Assembly (NCBI GenBank): GCA_963828285.1
Contig: CAWHEB010000008.1
Coordinates: 201,462-265,461, forward strand
From: DAIOEK01 sp963828285
Lineage (GTDB): Bacteria; Chloroflexota; Anaerolineae; Anaerolineales; Anaerolineaceae
DNA length: 64,000 nucleotides
Direction: 5' to 3'
This document shows positions 44,980 through 54,888 of this stretch, piece after piece. The position numbers and the translations under genes were made by a program. Each line of letters starts with the position of its first letter. The first letter of the stretch is position 1. The notes beneath the pieces were generated by a model. That model was not told where the DNA came from. It saw nothing but the letters and a program-made list of their open reading frames with translations, and ran no database searches.

Positions 44980-45925
44980 TCACTGGCGGATGTTTTTAAC
45001 TATCACTTTATCTTTAAGCTCTTTTGCCCTTGCGACATCAAAACCGGCTGTGATCTCAGTTTCGGCAGCAGCACCCGCAACCGCGGCAGCAGTTTGTAGT
45101 ATCTCCACCATTTCCAGATTATTTTCGATACCGGCAACGATTGCGGATAAATAGGCGTCTCCGCAGCCCACTTCGTTTTTGGCATTCACTTGCAACGGCA
45201 GGACCCGGTAATAATCCGCGCCATCTTTGACTAATGGCACCTTTGCCGCTCCAGGTCATCACGATCAGCGGAATATTGTAAACATCCAATCCGTCCAAAA
45301 CGGACAAGATTTCTTCCTCAGAATCCAATTCACGGTTGGCAATAAAGCACAACTCTTCAAAATTGGGTTTGATGAGATATGGACTCGAGTCCAATCCTTC
45401 CTTCAGGTAAGGTCCGCTCGCATCCAGGAATACTTTTGCCCCGATCTCTTTGGCAATGCGGGTCAATTTGGAATAGATGCCTTTATCATCAATGTTACTG
45501 GCATCCCCGGTCAGGACGATGGAATCATCCTTTTTCAGAAGTCTCTTGATCTGCGCGATAAGATCATCGGTGATCTGCTTTGGCAGAATCGGACCACGCT
45601 CGGTCAGCATCGAACAAATCGATCCATTTGTCTCCACGATCTCATAATTGGTACGGGATTCCATCCCCGGGATTTCGTAATGCAAAAACTGGACGTCCAC
45701 GCCCCAGCTTTCCAGCATCGAGGTGATCTTCTTTCCGTTTGCTCCGAGGGTGATCCCCAAAGCAGTGCTGTGGACTTCCAATAGCTTAAGATTTATGGAT
45801 ACATGCGTCCCTTTACCGCCCAATGTTTCTACAGTCCGGTTCAGGCGGTTAGTCCTGCATTTTTGGAACTCATCCAAAAACAGGATCTTATCCACAGCGG
45901 GATTTAGGGTGACAGTGTAAATCAA
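44980..45925 (-). pseudogene. PfkB-family hexose-phosphate kinase (LacC/FruK-like), one frameshift
   Basis: The N-terminal frame (from 45925) begins IYTVTLNPAVDKILFLDEF, the 1-phosphofructokinase/tagatose-6-phosphate-kinase opening, with LGGKGTHVSINLKLL and PYLIKPNFEELCF. At about 45235-45245 the frame changes and the rest reads PLVKDGADYYRVLPL and NEVGCGDAYLSAIVAGI, where GCGD replaces the usual GAGD around the catalytic Asp. It ends at 44980. It probably phosphorylates a ketose phosphate. It lies between the DeoR regulator and the aldolase. Confidence 0.83.
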
Positions 45926-45956
45926 CTTGTTTTATCCATCAAAAGCAGAATCATCC

Positions 45957-46736
45957 TCATTCGGATTGAATTACTTTTACACCCGCCTGTTGCAGCGGGA
46001 TGAAAGCTGCAGGGTTGGCATTCCGGTCCGTGATCAAGGTATCGATGTTGGAAAAGTTGGACAGGAACACCTGCCCGGATTGATCAAATTTCGTGTAATC
46101 CGCGAGAATGAACACTTCTTTGGATTGCTCGATCATCAATCGTTTGGTATCGACTTCCAGGATACTGGAATCGGTTAATTGATCCGGCAAGTGGATCCCG
46201 GCACAGGACATGAAGGACTTGTTTGGATAATAATTTGCAGCGTTCTTCAGGGAAATATTCCCATAAGTGGATAGATTACTGCCGTGGAAGATTCCACCTA
46301 GACAGATCGTCATCATGTTGATATGTCTGGATTCTACCGTGCCAACCATGAGTTTGATCGAATTCGTGATCAGCGTGATCTGGTAATCGAATGGAATGAA
46401 CTGCAGTAGATACAAACAGGTGGAGCTGTTATCCACAAATATGGTGTCGCCATTGTTGATAAAAGCTGCGGCTACTTTACATATCGCGGTTTTTTCCCTG
46501 ATCCGCTGTATTTCCCGCACCACCACCGGGAGTTCCGCTACTCCGGTTAGGTTACTCTTTTCAAAGACAGCCCCGCCGTGGGTGCGTTTGAGCAAACCGT
46601 CCAGTTCCATCTCGCGAAGATCACGTCGGATCGTCTCTCTGGAAGAGTCGAAGAACAACGCCAGGTCATTGACATCCACCCGTCCGTTTTGTTCCAACAA
46701 CTTCATGATTTCCGATTTTCGTTCGATGTTATACAT
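45957..46736 (-). CDS. DeoR/GlpR-family transcriptional regulator
   Basis: A 259-residue regulator. The N-terminal winged HTH reads GRVDVNDLALFFDSSRETIR then RDLREMELDGLLKRTHGGAV, classic for DeoR. The C-terminal sugar-phosphate sensor domain has ADYTKFDQSG-type and LITDRNA motifs near its end. It probably controls both its own minus-strand kinase-aldolase run and the divergent isomerase gene. The 170-bp intergenic region has CATTCGG repeats at 46833 and 46843 and an inverted TTTGTAT/ATACAAA pair at 46768 and 46824. Confidence 0.9.
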   Translation of the reverse strand: MYNIERKSEIMKLLEQNGRVDVNDLALFFDSSRETIRRDLREMELDGLLKRTHGGAVFEKSNLTGVAELPVVVREIQRIREKTAICKVAAAFINNGDTIFVDNSSTCLYLLQFIPFDYQITLITNSIKLMVGTVESRHINMMTICLGGIFHGSNLSTYGNISLKNAANYYPNKSFMSCAGIHLPDQLTDSSILEVDTKRLMIEQSKEVFILADYTKFDQSGQVFLSNFSNIDTLITDRNANPAAFIPLQQAGVKVIQSE

Positions 46737-46767
46737 CAGTTTTTCCGATACAGAATGCCCGATTATG

Positions 46768-46849
46768 TTTGTATGATAACATATATTTCCGTTTTAACAT
46801 CCATAATGATATAATAATCCAGGATACAAAACCATTCGGTAACATTCGG
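46768..46849. promoter_or_regulatory. Divergent regulatory region of the sugar cluster
   Basis: It contains an inverted repeat TTTGTAT (46768-46774) / ATACAAA (46824-46830), a TATAAT box at 46810-46815 and direct repeats CATTCGG at 46833-46839 and 46843-46849 (10-bp period). It is a plausible DeoR operator; the exact site is not determined. Confidence 0.45.
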
Positions 46850-46906
46850 CCCATGTGAAATCGTTATAAACTACTTTTAACTCCACCTGGATAAAGGAAT
46901 ACGCTT

Positions 46907-47900
46907 ATGCAACTCTCCGCATTTACCGTACTGTATAAAGACCGTCCATTATCTGATGTGCTCGATATATTCAAAGCCAAGGGGATAACCCATGCAGAGG
47001 TCGGTTCGGGTGGATTTATCGGGAAGGATCACTGCGATCCAGCCAGGCTGCTCGCAAATGAAGGTGAACGAAAGAAATTCCAGGAACTATTCTCAAGGCA
47101 GGGACATGAAGATTTCCAGCTTAAGCTGCCATGGGAATCCTGTTCACCCACAGAAAAACCTGGCTGAAAGCTATCACCAGGATATTAAAGATTCGATCGA
47201 CCTGGCATCGGTACTGGGTGTCGAGCGGATCGTGACCTTCTCCGGTTGCCCCGGGGATAGCGACCAGGCGGTCTATCCAAATTGGCCGACATCGCCATTT
47301 CCCGAGGATTTTCAGACCATTTTCAACTGGCAGTGGGAAAAGAAGCTCATCCCATACTGGAAGGAAATGGGTAAATACGCGGAAGATAAAGGCGTCAAGA
47401 TTGCCATGGAGATGCACGGCGGTTATTCAGTGCATTCCCCGGCTACCGCCATCCGCATGCGAAAAGAAACCGGATGCATTTCATTGGGCGCCAACCTGGA
47501 TCCCAGCCACATGTGGTGGCAAGGCATCGATCCCGCTCAGGCCGCGCGTTATCTGGCAGCACAGGACTGTCTGTATCACTTCCACGCCAAAGATGCGGCC
47601 ATCGATCCCAATTATGTTTCTTACTATGGTGTCTTGGATATGCAAAGTTTTGGAACCGCGTTCGGACGCGCCTGGCAGTTCCGCACGGTTGGATTTGGTC
47701 ATGATCTCAAAGTCTGGGCGGATCTGTTCAGTGTGATGCGTTCCGTTGGTTATGACGGTATCGTCAGTATAGAGCATGAAGACTCTTACATGTCGGTTGA
47801 GGAAGGTTTGGATAAAGCGGTTGCCAATTTAAAGCAGGTCATGATGTTTCAATCCGCTTCGAAACCGAAAGCCTTTGACCTTGATGAGAGATTCAAATAA
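46907..47900 (+). pseudogene. TIM-barrel sugar phosphate isomerase/epimerase (one frameshift)
   Basis: The first frame gives QLSAFTVLYKDRPLSDVLDI and ITHAEVGSGG. At about 47097-47105 it shifts and continues DMKISSLSCHGNPVHPQK, GVKIAMEMHGGYSVHSP, GANLDPSHMWWQGIDP and DGIVSIEHEDSYM. The Glu, Asp, His and Glu metal ligands of the AP-endonuclease-2/xylose-isomerase-like barrel are visible in EMHG, LDPSH, FHAKD and SIEHED. It probably interconverts the sugar that feeds the kinase. It is divergent from the DeoR gene. Confidence 0.82.
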
Positions 47901-48011
47901 ACTCGATTTCGCTATTTACTAATAACTTACATTAGAGAATTATACAAAACCGGATTACTATTGATTTGTGTGTTATAGTGATAACATCTTAATAACGGAT
48001 TCGTGTTCACA

Positions 48012-48055
48012 ATTTGCCGCCATCCCTAATAATTGAGGTGGCGGAATTTATTTTA
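48012..48055 (+). terminator. Hairpin between the isomerase and RRM genes
   Basis: A CCGCCA (48017-48022) / TGGCGG (48039-48044) stem is extended by partly paired AT sequence and a T-rich tail. It may terminate the isomerase transcript or be part of the RRM gene's leader. Confidence 0.45.
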
Positions 48056-48091
48056 AACACAGATCTGACCCAGTGAAAGCCGAGGAATACT

Positions 48092-48406
48092 TTGGAAGTA
48101 AAATTGTACGTTGGTAATATGACCTATGATACAACAGGAGACCAGCTCCGCACTATGTTTGCAGAAGCCGGTACAGTAGTTACCGTTGATGTGATCAAAG
48201 ACCGTGATACCGGAAACCCGAAAGGTTTCGCCTTTATCACCATGGAAAGCCAGGCTGATGCCGCAAAAGCTATCAGCATGTTCCATAATAAAGAAGTTGG
48301 TGGCCGTCCACTCACAGTGAACACCGCCAAACCACGTGAAGAACGTCCCAGCGGTGGAAGATCCAGTTACGGATCTGGCAACCGTGGCGGCAATAACCGC
48401 TACTAA
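48092..48406 (+). CDS. RNA-binding protein with one RRM
   Basis: A 104-residue protein. The RRM (residues about 3-80) has RNP2 LYVGNM and RNP1 KGFAFITM, followed by a Gly/Arg/Ser-rich tail (RSSYGSGNRGGNNRY). Such small RRM proteins bind single-stranded RNA and are often cold-induced in bacteria. The start appears to be TTG at 48092, supported by a GAGGA site 8 bases upstream; no ATG is nearby in frame. A strong terminator follows. Confidence 0.9.
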   Translation: MEVKLYVGNMTYDTTGDQLRTMFAEAGTVVTVDVIKDRDTGNPKGFAFITMESQADAAKAISMFHNKEVGGRPLTVNTAKPREERPSGGRSSYGSGNRGGNNRY

Positions 48407-48420
48407 ACCTTCGCATTGAT

Positions 48421-48452
48421 AAAAGCCCCGCCATTCAGGTGGGGCTTTCTTA
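48421..48452 (+). terminator. Intrinsic terminator after the RRM gene
   Basis: An 11-bp stem (48422-48432 with 48438-48448, loop ATTCA, one G-T pair) has an A-rich 5' flank and a T-rich 3' flank. Confidence 0.88.
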
Positions 48453-48606
48453 TTTAATCTTCCCGATGAAGAAAATGTTTAACCGATCAGTGAGAGATTT
48501 GATTACAAAAATAGATTCACGGAATTAATGGGATAATTGCTTTATATCAAATTGAAAATTTACTAATTCTTTGAGGGATTCAGAATAAGGCGTTGGAGGC
48601 AAAATC

Positions 48607-49590
48607 ATGGAATATCGTGAATTGGGACGGACCGGCTGGAAAGTATCCTCATTAAGTTTTGGGGCATGGGCAATTGGTGGAGCCTGGGGTGCTGTGGATG
48701 ATACCGAGTCGCTTAAAGCTCTCCACCGTGCAGTTGAGATGGGTGTAAATTTCTTCGATACGGCCGATGTGTACGGCGACGGACGCAGCGAACGGCTGAT
48801 GGCGAAATTACGTAGCGACTGTGGAGTACCCATTTATATTGCAACCAAAGCCGGAAGGCGCCTGGATCCACATACTGCCGAAGGGTACAATCGGAAGAAT
48901 ATCACAGCCTTTGTGGAACGCAGTCTGAAGAATCTTGCAACAGACTCCATCGATCTACTTCAATTACACTGCCCGCCTCCATCCACTTATTACGAACCCG
49001 AGTTGTATGGCATTCTCGATGATCTCGTAAAAGCAGGAAAATTAAAATTCTATGGTGTCAGCGTCGAAAAAGTGGAAGAAGCGCTCAAAGCCATTGAATA
49101 TCCGAACGTCCAGAGCGTTCAAATTATTTTCAATATTTTCCGCCAGCGTCCGGCAGAATTATTATTCGATCAGGTCAAGAAGAAAAAAGTAGGCATTCTT
49201 GCCAGGGTTCCTTTGGCTTCTGGGATGCTGACTGGAAAACTCAAAACAGATTCGGAATTCTCTGCGGATGATCACCGGGCTTATAACCGGCATGGGGAAT
49301 CTTTCGACCGCGGTGAAACATTCTCCGGTGTGGATTATGAAACCGGGTTGAAAGCCGTGGATAAATTGAAGGCGATCTGTCTTCCCGGTATGAGTTTGGT
49401 GCAATTTGCATTGCGCTGGATCTTGATGTTCGATGCCGTAACCTGCGCCATCCCGGGCGCAAAACGCCCCTCCCAGGTGGAGGAGAATTTTTCGGCTGCC
49501 GATCTGCCACCCTTAAACGCTGATATGATGACCAGGACCAAAGCGGTCTATGACAAATACATCCGCGAACTGGTTCATCATTACTGGTAG
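48607..49590 (+). CDS. Aldo/keto reductase
   Basis: A 327-residue AKR. The catalytic tetrad is complete: Asp51 and Tyr56 in FFDTADVYG, Lys81 in IATKAGR and His121 in LLQLHCPP. The NADPH-binding end CAIPGAKRPSQVEENFSAAD is present. It reduces aldehydes or ketones with NADPH. The gene has its own GGAGG-type site and is followed at 58 bases by the amidohydrolase gene. Confidence 0.92.
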   Translation: MEYRELGRTGWKVSSLSFGAWAIGGAWGAVDDTESLKALHRAVEMGVNFFDTADVYGDGRSERLMAKLRSDCGVPIYIATKAGRRLDPHTAEGYNRKNITAFVERSLKNLATDSIDLLQLHCPPPSTYYEPELYGILDDLVKAGKLKFYGVSVEKVEEALKAIEYPNVQSVQIIFNIFRQRPAELLFDQVKKKKVGILARVPLASGMLTGKLKTDSEFSADDHRAYNRHGESFDRGETFSGVDYETGLKAVDKLKAICLPGMSLVQFALRWILMFDAVTCAIPGAKRPSQVEENFSAADLPPLNADMMTRTKAVYDKYIRELVHHYW

Positions 49591-49648
49591 GTCGAGGTAA
49601 TCCATTTCGTGGTTTCGCAATTTCATCAGTCCATTGTGGAGAAAATTT

Positions 49649-51016
49649 ATGAATCCAATTATCCTTCATGCCGATCATTTACTTACCATGGATGCGGAAA
49701 ATTCGATCATCCCGGATGGAGCTGTCTTCATCAACAGCATCGGACGAATTCAAGCTGTTGGTAACGCAGCCGATATCCTCTCCCAAAACCCTGGTGTACA
49801 AATGAGGCGTCTCAAGGACCGGTTACTGATGCCGGGATTGGTAAATGCGCACGCTCATTCCGGATTATTGCGGGGTACAGCAGAAGGACTGCCTGTTTGG
49901 GAGTGGTTACAGCAATTCATCGATCCCATGCACCGGGTGGTAAACCCTAAAGAAGCTGAAATTGCTTCGTTTCTGTGTTATGCCGAATCATTATTATCAG
50001 GCACCACCACCATAGTGGATATGTGGCGGCACATGCATGGCAGCGCAAAAGCAGCCAATGAATTGGGAATCCGTGCTGTTTTGGTACCGTATGTAGCTGA
50101 ACACCCTGACCATGATTACTTTGAAACTCTGAACACTAACGAGGTTTTGATCAAACAATGGCATAACGGCGCGGATGGACGAATCCAGGTTTGGGTCGGG
50201 CTGGAGCATATGTTTTATGCAGTTCCAGAGGCATTTAAACGAATCATCTCCATGAGTAAGGATTATCAGGTTGGTTTTCACACCCATAGCAACGAAAGTC
50301 GCTTTGATGTGGATGAGACTGAGCGTAGATTTGGAATGAGGCCGATCCAGGCTTTGGAGAAATTCGGGTTGCTGGATACCTTCCATACGCATCTGGCACA
50401 TTGTGTCTGGTTATCAGACCAGGAAATAGAAATCCTGGCAGCTCACAAAGTGGGTGTTGCCCATAATCCTGTCAGCAATATGAAGCTGGCCAGTGGTGCA
50501 GCACCAGTTGAAGCATTGCTTGCAAGCGGAGTAGCGGTCGGATTAGGTACAGACGGTGAAAAAGAGAACAATAATCTTGATATGTTCGAGGAAATGAAGA
50601 CCTCCTCGTTACTCGCGAAATTCTCGAAATTGGATGCCGCTGCATTGGATGCGTGGTCAATCTGTCGTATGGCTACCATAACTGGCGCCAGAGCGCTGGG
50701 TTTGGATGCTGAAATAGGCTCAATTGAAGCCGGCAAACAGGCTGACCTGATCGCCATCCGCACGGATACCCCCAGAATGACTCCATTGATCACTGGCATG
50801 GAGGGAAATCTTCATCACAATCTGGTCCACGCTGTCCGTGGAAGCGATGTGGATCTGACCATGATTGCCGGCCGAATTGTTGTCGATGGTGGTCAACTAC
50901 AAACCGCTGATATTCGGTCTTTAATCGATGCGGCAAATACTGCCGTACCGGATCTTTTCCGCAGACGCGCAGAATGGCTTGCTTCACATCACCCTGTCAA
51001 CGAGTTAGATCATTAA
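49649..51016 (+). CDS. Amidohydrolase (MTA/SAH deaminase, TrzN/AtzA type)
   Basis: A 455-residue metal-dependent hydrolase of subtype III. Metal and catalytic residues: His68 and His70 in NAHAHSG, the His in GFHTHSNES, HLAHCVWLS and the Asp in LGTDGEKEN. The N-terminal and C-terminal beta domain brackets (MDAENSIIPDGAVFI and KQADLIAIRTDTPR) complete the fold. Relatives deaminate S-adenosylhomocysteine, methylthioadenosine, guanine or triazines. The substrate here is unknown. The ATG at 49649 follows a GTGGAG site. Confidence 0.88.
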   Translation: MNPIILHADHLLTMDAENSIIPDGAVFINSIGRIQAVGNAADILSQNPGVQMRRLKDRLLMPGLVNAHAHSGLLRGTAEGLPVWEWLQQFIDPMHRVVNPKEAEIASFLCYAESLLSGTTTIVDMWRHMHGSAKAANELGIRAVLVPYVAEHPDHDYFETLNTNEVLIKQWHNGADGRIQVWVGLEHMFYAVPEAFKRIISMSKDYQVGFHTHSNESRFDVDETERRFGMRPIQALEKFGLLDTFHTHLAHCVWLSDQEIEILAAHKVGVAHNPVSNMKLASGAAPVEALLASGVAVGLGTDGEKENNNLDMFEEMKTSSLLAKFSKLDAAALDAWSICRMATITGARALGLDAEIGSIEAGKQADLIAIRTDTPRMTPLITGMEGNLHHNLVHAVRGSDVDLTMIAGRIVVDGGQLQTADIRSLIDAANTAVPDLFRRRAEWLASHHPVNELDH

Positions 51017-51255
51017 GATTTAAGGTGTTGGGTTTCTCCAAATATTGAATCCTGTAAGAGTGGGTATGATTGACACCTATTCACGCACACGTTAATTATT
51101 TATAATAGTAATTACAGGATTACCTGTTAAAGCGTAAAATGAATTTGTTCTGGCAATTGTTTTATTGTATTATCAGAAATTGTAAAATCGAGATTCGGAT
51201 CACAGTCTGTATTAAGCACACAATCCATAGTTCGACCATTATAGGTGCATGCTAA

Positions 51256-52773
51256 ATGGATAAAACTGTCCTCGAATTACGCAATATCTCCAAAAGCTTT
51301 TCCAAAATTACTGTCTTGAATAATGTGTCTTTGCAAATAAAACCAGGCGAGGTTCACGCACTGGTTGGTGAAAATGGTGCCGGTAAATCGACCCTCATGA
51401 AAATATTGATGGGAATTTATTCTGCGGACGAAGGGGATATACTGGTCAACGGTGAGAAAGTTGAAATCCATAACCCCAAAGATGCACTAGGGTTCGGAAT
51501 TTCAATGATCCATCAAGAGTTGAATCCAGTCTTGGATATGGAAGTCGCTGAAAATAATTTTTTAGGTCGTGAAATTCGAAAGGTTCATTTGGGTGGCTTG
51601 AGTATTGTTGATCTAAATGAACAGCGGAATCAGACAGAAAAATTATTTGCCAGAATCGGCGTTCAAATTGATCCACGCGAATTAATGCGTAACCTAAGCG
51701 TTGCTCAGAGCCAACTGGTCGAAATAGTCAAGGCAATCTCACTTTCATCCAAAGTTGTCATCATGGATGAACCGACTTCGGCGATCACTTCAAAAGAAGT
51801 ACATACCCTCTTTGAGCAGATCAATAATCTCAAAAAACAAAATGTCGCGGTAATCTATATTTCTCATAAAATGGATGAGATTTTCCAAATCGCGGACAGA
51901 ATTACAATTCTCCGTGATGGTAATCTGATCGGAACATATAATGCTTCAGAGATAAATAATGACCAACTAATTCGAATGATGGTCGGAAGAGAAATCAAAG
52001 AGTTCATCCCCAAAACGGAAGCAGAAATCGGTGGAACCGTTTTGGAAATCAAAGAATTATCGCGTGAAAAAAAATTCCAGAATATCAGCTTTTCTTTAAA
52101 ATCCGGTGAGATATTGGGAATTGCAGGATTGGTTGGCGCTGGACGTAGCGAATTAGCGGAATGTATCTTTGGTATCACCCACCCGTCCAAAGGGGAAATA
52201 TTAATAAATGGAATCCCAGTGAATATTAAACATCCACAAGATGCGATCCGGAATAAAATGGCATTAATTACAGAAGATAGAAAGTTCACCGGGTTAAATT
52301 TAAAAGCTTCTGTGAAAGACAATATATCGATTGTTGGGCTAATGAGGCTTTCACTTTTTGGAGTGATTAATGAAAAACAGGAAAAGCACATCAGCGATTC
52401 ATATATTGACAAGCTGAATATTAAAGCAAGTTCTCGTAATGCATTGCTATCATCCCTAAGTGGTGGAAACCAACAAAAAGTTGTCCTGTCAAAATGGCTT
52501 TTAACCACACCCGATATCATTATATTTGATGAACCAACTCGTGGAATTGATGTGGGCGCAAAACGGGACATCTATCTACTGATGGGCGAATTGGTAAAAG
52601 CAGGGAAAGCACTAATTATGATCTCATCAGAAATCCCGGAGATCATGGGATTAGCTGATCGTATTATCGTCCTGGCGGCAGGCAGATTAACTGGTGAAAT
52701 CCAGAGGTCTGAGTTCACGCAAGAAACTATTATGCGGTATGCATCAGATTTTAACAATGGTGGGATCCAATGA
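51256..52773 (+). CDS. Ribose-type sugar ABC transporter ATPase
   Basis: A 505-residue CUT2 ATPase with two nucleotide-binding domains. The first has Walker A GENGAGKST (residues 38-46), Walker B VIMDEPTSAI and a weak signature LSVAQSQ. The second has GLVGAGRSELA, a full LSGGNQQK signature and IFDEPTRGIDVGA, as in RbsA. The next gene overlaps its end by 4 bases (ATGA). It powers import of a sugar by the permease at 52770. Confidence 0.93.
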   Translation: MDKTVLELRNISKSFSKITVLNNVSLQIKPGEVHALVGENGAGKSTLMKILMGIYSADEGDILVNGEKVEIHNPKDALGFGISMIHQELNPVLDMEVAENNFLGREIRKVHLGGLSIVDLNEQRNQTEKLFARIGVQIDPRELMRNLSVAQSQLVEIVKAISLSSKVVIMDEPTSAITSKEVHTLFEQINNLKKQNVAVIYISHKMDEIFQIADRITILRDGNLIGTYNASEINNDQLIRMMVGREIKEFIPKTEAEIGGTVLEIKELSREKKFQNISFSLKSGEILGIAGLVGAGRSELAECIFGITHPSKGEILINGIPVNIKHPQDAIRNKMALITEDRKFTGLNLKASVKDNISIVGLMRLSLFGVINEKQEKHISDSYIDKLNIKASSRNALLSSLSGGNQQKVVLSKWLLTTPDIIIFDEPTRGIDVGAKRDIYLLMGELVKAGKALIMISSEIPEIMGLADRIIVLAAGRLTGEIQRSEFTQETIMRYASDFNNGGIQ

Positions 52774-53732
52774 AAATATTATCAAAGAAGCGTCTGGAAT
52801 TATCGTCTCTACGCGAGATTGGGATCATTTTTGCATTTTTCTTCATCTTAATAATTTTGATGATCCTTTCTCCAAATGCATTTGCAAAACCTGCCAACCT
52901 TGTTAACATTCTTAAACAAGCATCGATCAATGGAATTCTTGCCACCGGAATGATGTTTGTCATCATTTCTGGCGGAATTGATCTTTCAGTAGGTTCCATA
53001 GTTGCCTTAACTGGTGTTGTAGCCGCCACTTTCGCCCACCCTGGGGAGTTCCCTCTGATCGTTCCTATCATCCTCTCAGCTATCATTGGTTCCCTCGTTG
53101 GAATGTTAAATGGTGTCAGCGTTGCCTATGGAAATATCCCTCCCTTTATCGTCACATTGGGAACGATGACTATTGTAAGGGGAATTGCCCTGATCGCCGC
53201 TAACGGACAACCGGTGTTCGATGTGACAAAGCAATTCGAAGCCATTGCAGGTGGATTTATCTTCAATACAATTCCGCACCTTGTGGTCTACTTTGTGATT
53301 GTGACCCTGGTATGCGCGTTTGTTATCACCAGAACAGTGTTCGGAAGAAGAGTATATGCGATAGGTGGTAATGAAGTCGCGGCGAAGGTCTCCGGTATCA
53401 ATGTGAAATTGAACAAGCTCGCAGTATATACATTGTCAGGTTTTCTGGCAGGTATGGGCGGGCTTCTCCTTGCTTCCCGATTAGTCTCAGGTAATCCCAC
53501 CTCCGGTCAATCATATGAATTGGATGCCATTGCAGCGGTGATCATCGGCGGCGTCAGTATGGCAGGTGGGGCAGGTAAATGGTACGGCACTGTGATTGGC
53601 GCGCTCCTCATCGCCGTGATTGGTAACGGATTGGATATATTAAATGTATCCTCGCATTTTCAGTTGATCATTAAAGGGTCGATCATCATCGTGGCAGTTT
53701 TGCTTGATATGAAAGGAAAGGAGAAACAATAA
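52770..53732 (+). CDS. Ribose-type sugar ABC transporter permease
   Basis: A 320-residue membrane permease of the RbsC/BPD_transp_2 family with about eight to ten helices. It contains GMMFVIISGGIDLSVGSIVA, FIVTLGTMTIVRGIALI and ETYELDAIAAVIIGGVSMAG-like ends, all typical. The ATG overlaps the ATPase stop, so it is translationally coupled. Confidence 0.93.
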   Translation: MKILSKKRLELSSLREIGIIFAFFFILIILMILSPNAFAKPANLVNILKQASINGILATGMMFVIISGGIDLSVGSIVALTGVVAATFAHPGEFPLIVPIILSAIIGSLVGMLNGVSVAYGNIPPFIVTLGTMTIVRGIALIAANGQPVFDVTKQFEAIAGGFIFNTIPHLVVYFVIVTLVCAFVITRTVFGRRVYAIGGNEVAAKVSGINVKLNKLAVYTLSGFLAGMGGLLLASRLVSGNPTSGQSYELDAIAAVIIGGVSMAGGAGKWYGTVIGALLIAVIGNGLDILNVSSHFQLIIKGSIIIVAVLLDMKGKEKQ

Positions 53733-53799
53733 TACTAATCTGACAATTTCCTCGCTAATGGTTTGATAACGAACAAAATTAACAATTAAGGGAGAAAAC

Positions 53800-54735
53800 A
53801 TGAAAAACAAAATTTGGATTGGTAGAATACTAATTCTTTTCGTCATCGTCGCCATTGTAGCTGGATGTACTGGTGCTCCAGCTGCCCAGCCCAAAAAATA
53901 TGGTCTATTCATGAGCCATATGACGAATGCATTCACTATCGAGTTATCTGATGCGGTAAAAGCTAAAGCCAAAGAATTAGGCGTTGAGCTAACAGTCTAT
54001 GATGGTGGACAGGATGCTGCCAAACAAGTTGGACAGCTTGAAACTGCGGTTACCCAGGGAATATCCGGTGTCATTATCGAACCTGTCTCCGTTGACGGAA
54101 TTGTCCCTGCTATTGAAGCTGCAACCAAAGCTGGTATCCCTGTTGTTGTTGTTAATCAGAAGATCAGTAAACCAGAAGCTGCTAGCGCATTCGTTGGCGT
54201 AAGCAATGTTGAAGGCGGCGTGATGGAAATGAAAACCGCCGCAGAAGCTTTAGGTGGCAAAGGCAATGTTGCTTTCCTGCTTGGACCAATGGGATCAGAC
54301 GCACAAATTGGCCGCACCGAAGGTTACTATCAAGTATTAAAAGATTACCCCGACATCAAAGTCGTATTTGAACAAACAGCCAACTGGAAAACCGATGAAG
54401 CTCTAACCCTGGTGGAAAACTGGTTACAGTCAGGAACTGAGATCAATGCGATTGTCGCCAATAATGATGGTATGGCTTTGGGCGCATTAAAAGCTGTTGA
54501 AGATGCCAAGTTGCTTGACAAAGTTAAAATCTATGGTCTTGATGCGACACCTGATGCACTTAAAGCTGTTAAAGACGGCACAATGTCCGCAACAGTATCC
54601 CAGAGCACAACAGCTCAAGGAACTACAGCAATGGACACCATTGTCAAAATTGTAAAAGGTGAAAAGGTCGAGCCCGAGATCCTCGTTTCCTTTACTCTGA
54701 TAACCAAGGATAATGTTGACCAATATATCAAGTAA
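53800..54735 (+). CDS. Sugar-binding lipoprotein of the ribose-type ABC transporter
   Basis: A 311-residue periplasmic-binding-protein type I (RbsB-like) lipoprotein. The signal peptide ends in the lipobox VAGC with Cys23. The mature domain has YGLFMSHMTNAFTIELSDAV, IEPVSVDGIVPAIEAATKAG and NNDGMALGALKA, the ribose-binding-protein order. GGGAGAAAA precedes the ATG. It is the last gene of the ATPase-permease-binding protein operon. The substrate could be ribose or another pentose or hexose. Confidence 0.93.
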   Translation: MKNKIWIGRILILFVIVAIVAGCTGAPAAQPKKYGLFMSHMTNAFTIELSDAVKAKAKELGVELTVYDGGQDAAKQVGQLETAVTQGISGVIIEPVSVDGIVPAIEAATKAGIPVVVVNQKISKPEAASAFVGVSNVEGGVMEMKTAAEALGGKGNVAFLLGPMGSDAQIGRTEGYYQVLKDYPDIKVVFEQTANWKTDEALTLVENWLQSGTEINAIVANNDGMALGALKAVEDAKLLDKVKIYGLDATPDALKAVKDGTMSATVSQSTTAQGTTAMDTIVKIVKGEKVEPEILVSFTLITKDNVDQYIK

Positions 54736-54766
54736 TTGCCATTAAGCAAAAACCATTAGCGATTTC

Positions 54767-54797
54767 AGGCTGTGTCTCTTGGCACAGCCTGTTTTTT
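54767..54797 (+). terminator. Intrinsic terminator after the sugar ABC operon
   Basis: An 8-bp stem (54767-54774 with 54783-54790) is followed by GTTTTTT. Confidence 0.88.
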
Positions 54798-54888
54798 ATC
54801 TTGATCTGTAATATTCTTGTTTCATTATACGCAGTGATTATTTTGGATCTTCCAGTATGTAAAATTATTAAATAACTTGGAGGGTCTA

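Noticed and set aside
45227..45784. 185-codon plus-strand frame
   Set aside because: It is antisense to the PfkB gene, whose two frames together give a complete kinase; no recognisable motif.
51070..51106. TTGACA and TATAAT ahead of the sugar ABC operon
   Set aside because: The two boxes are 25 bp apart, too far for a sigma-70 promoter; neither has a good partner at 16-18 bp.
51864..52571. 235-codon open frame on the minus strand
   Set aside because: It lies wholly antisense to the well-supported sugar ABC ATPase gene, and the sequence is low-information Ser/Ile-rich.
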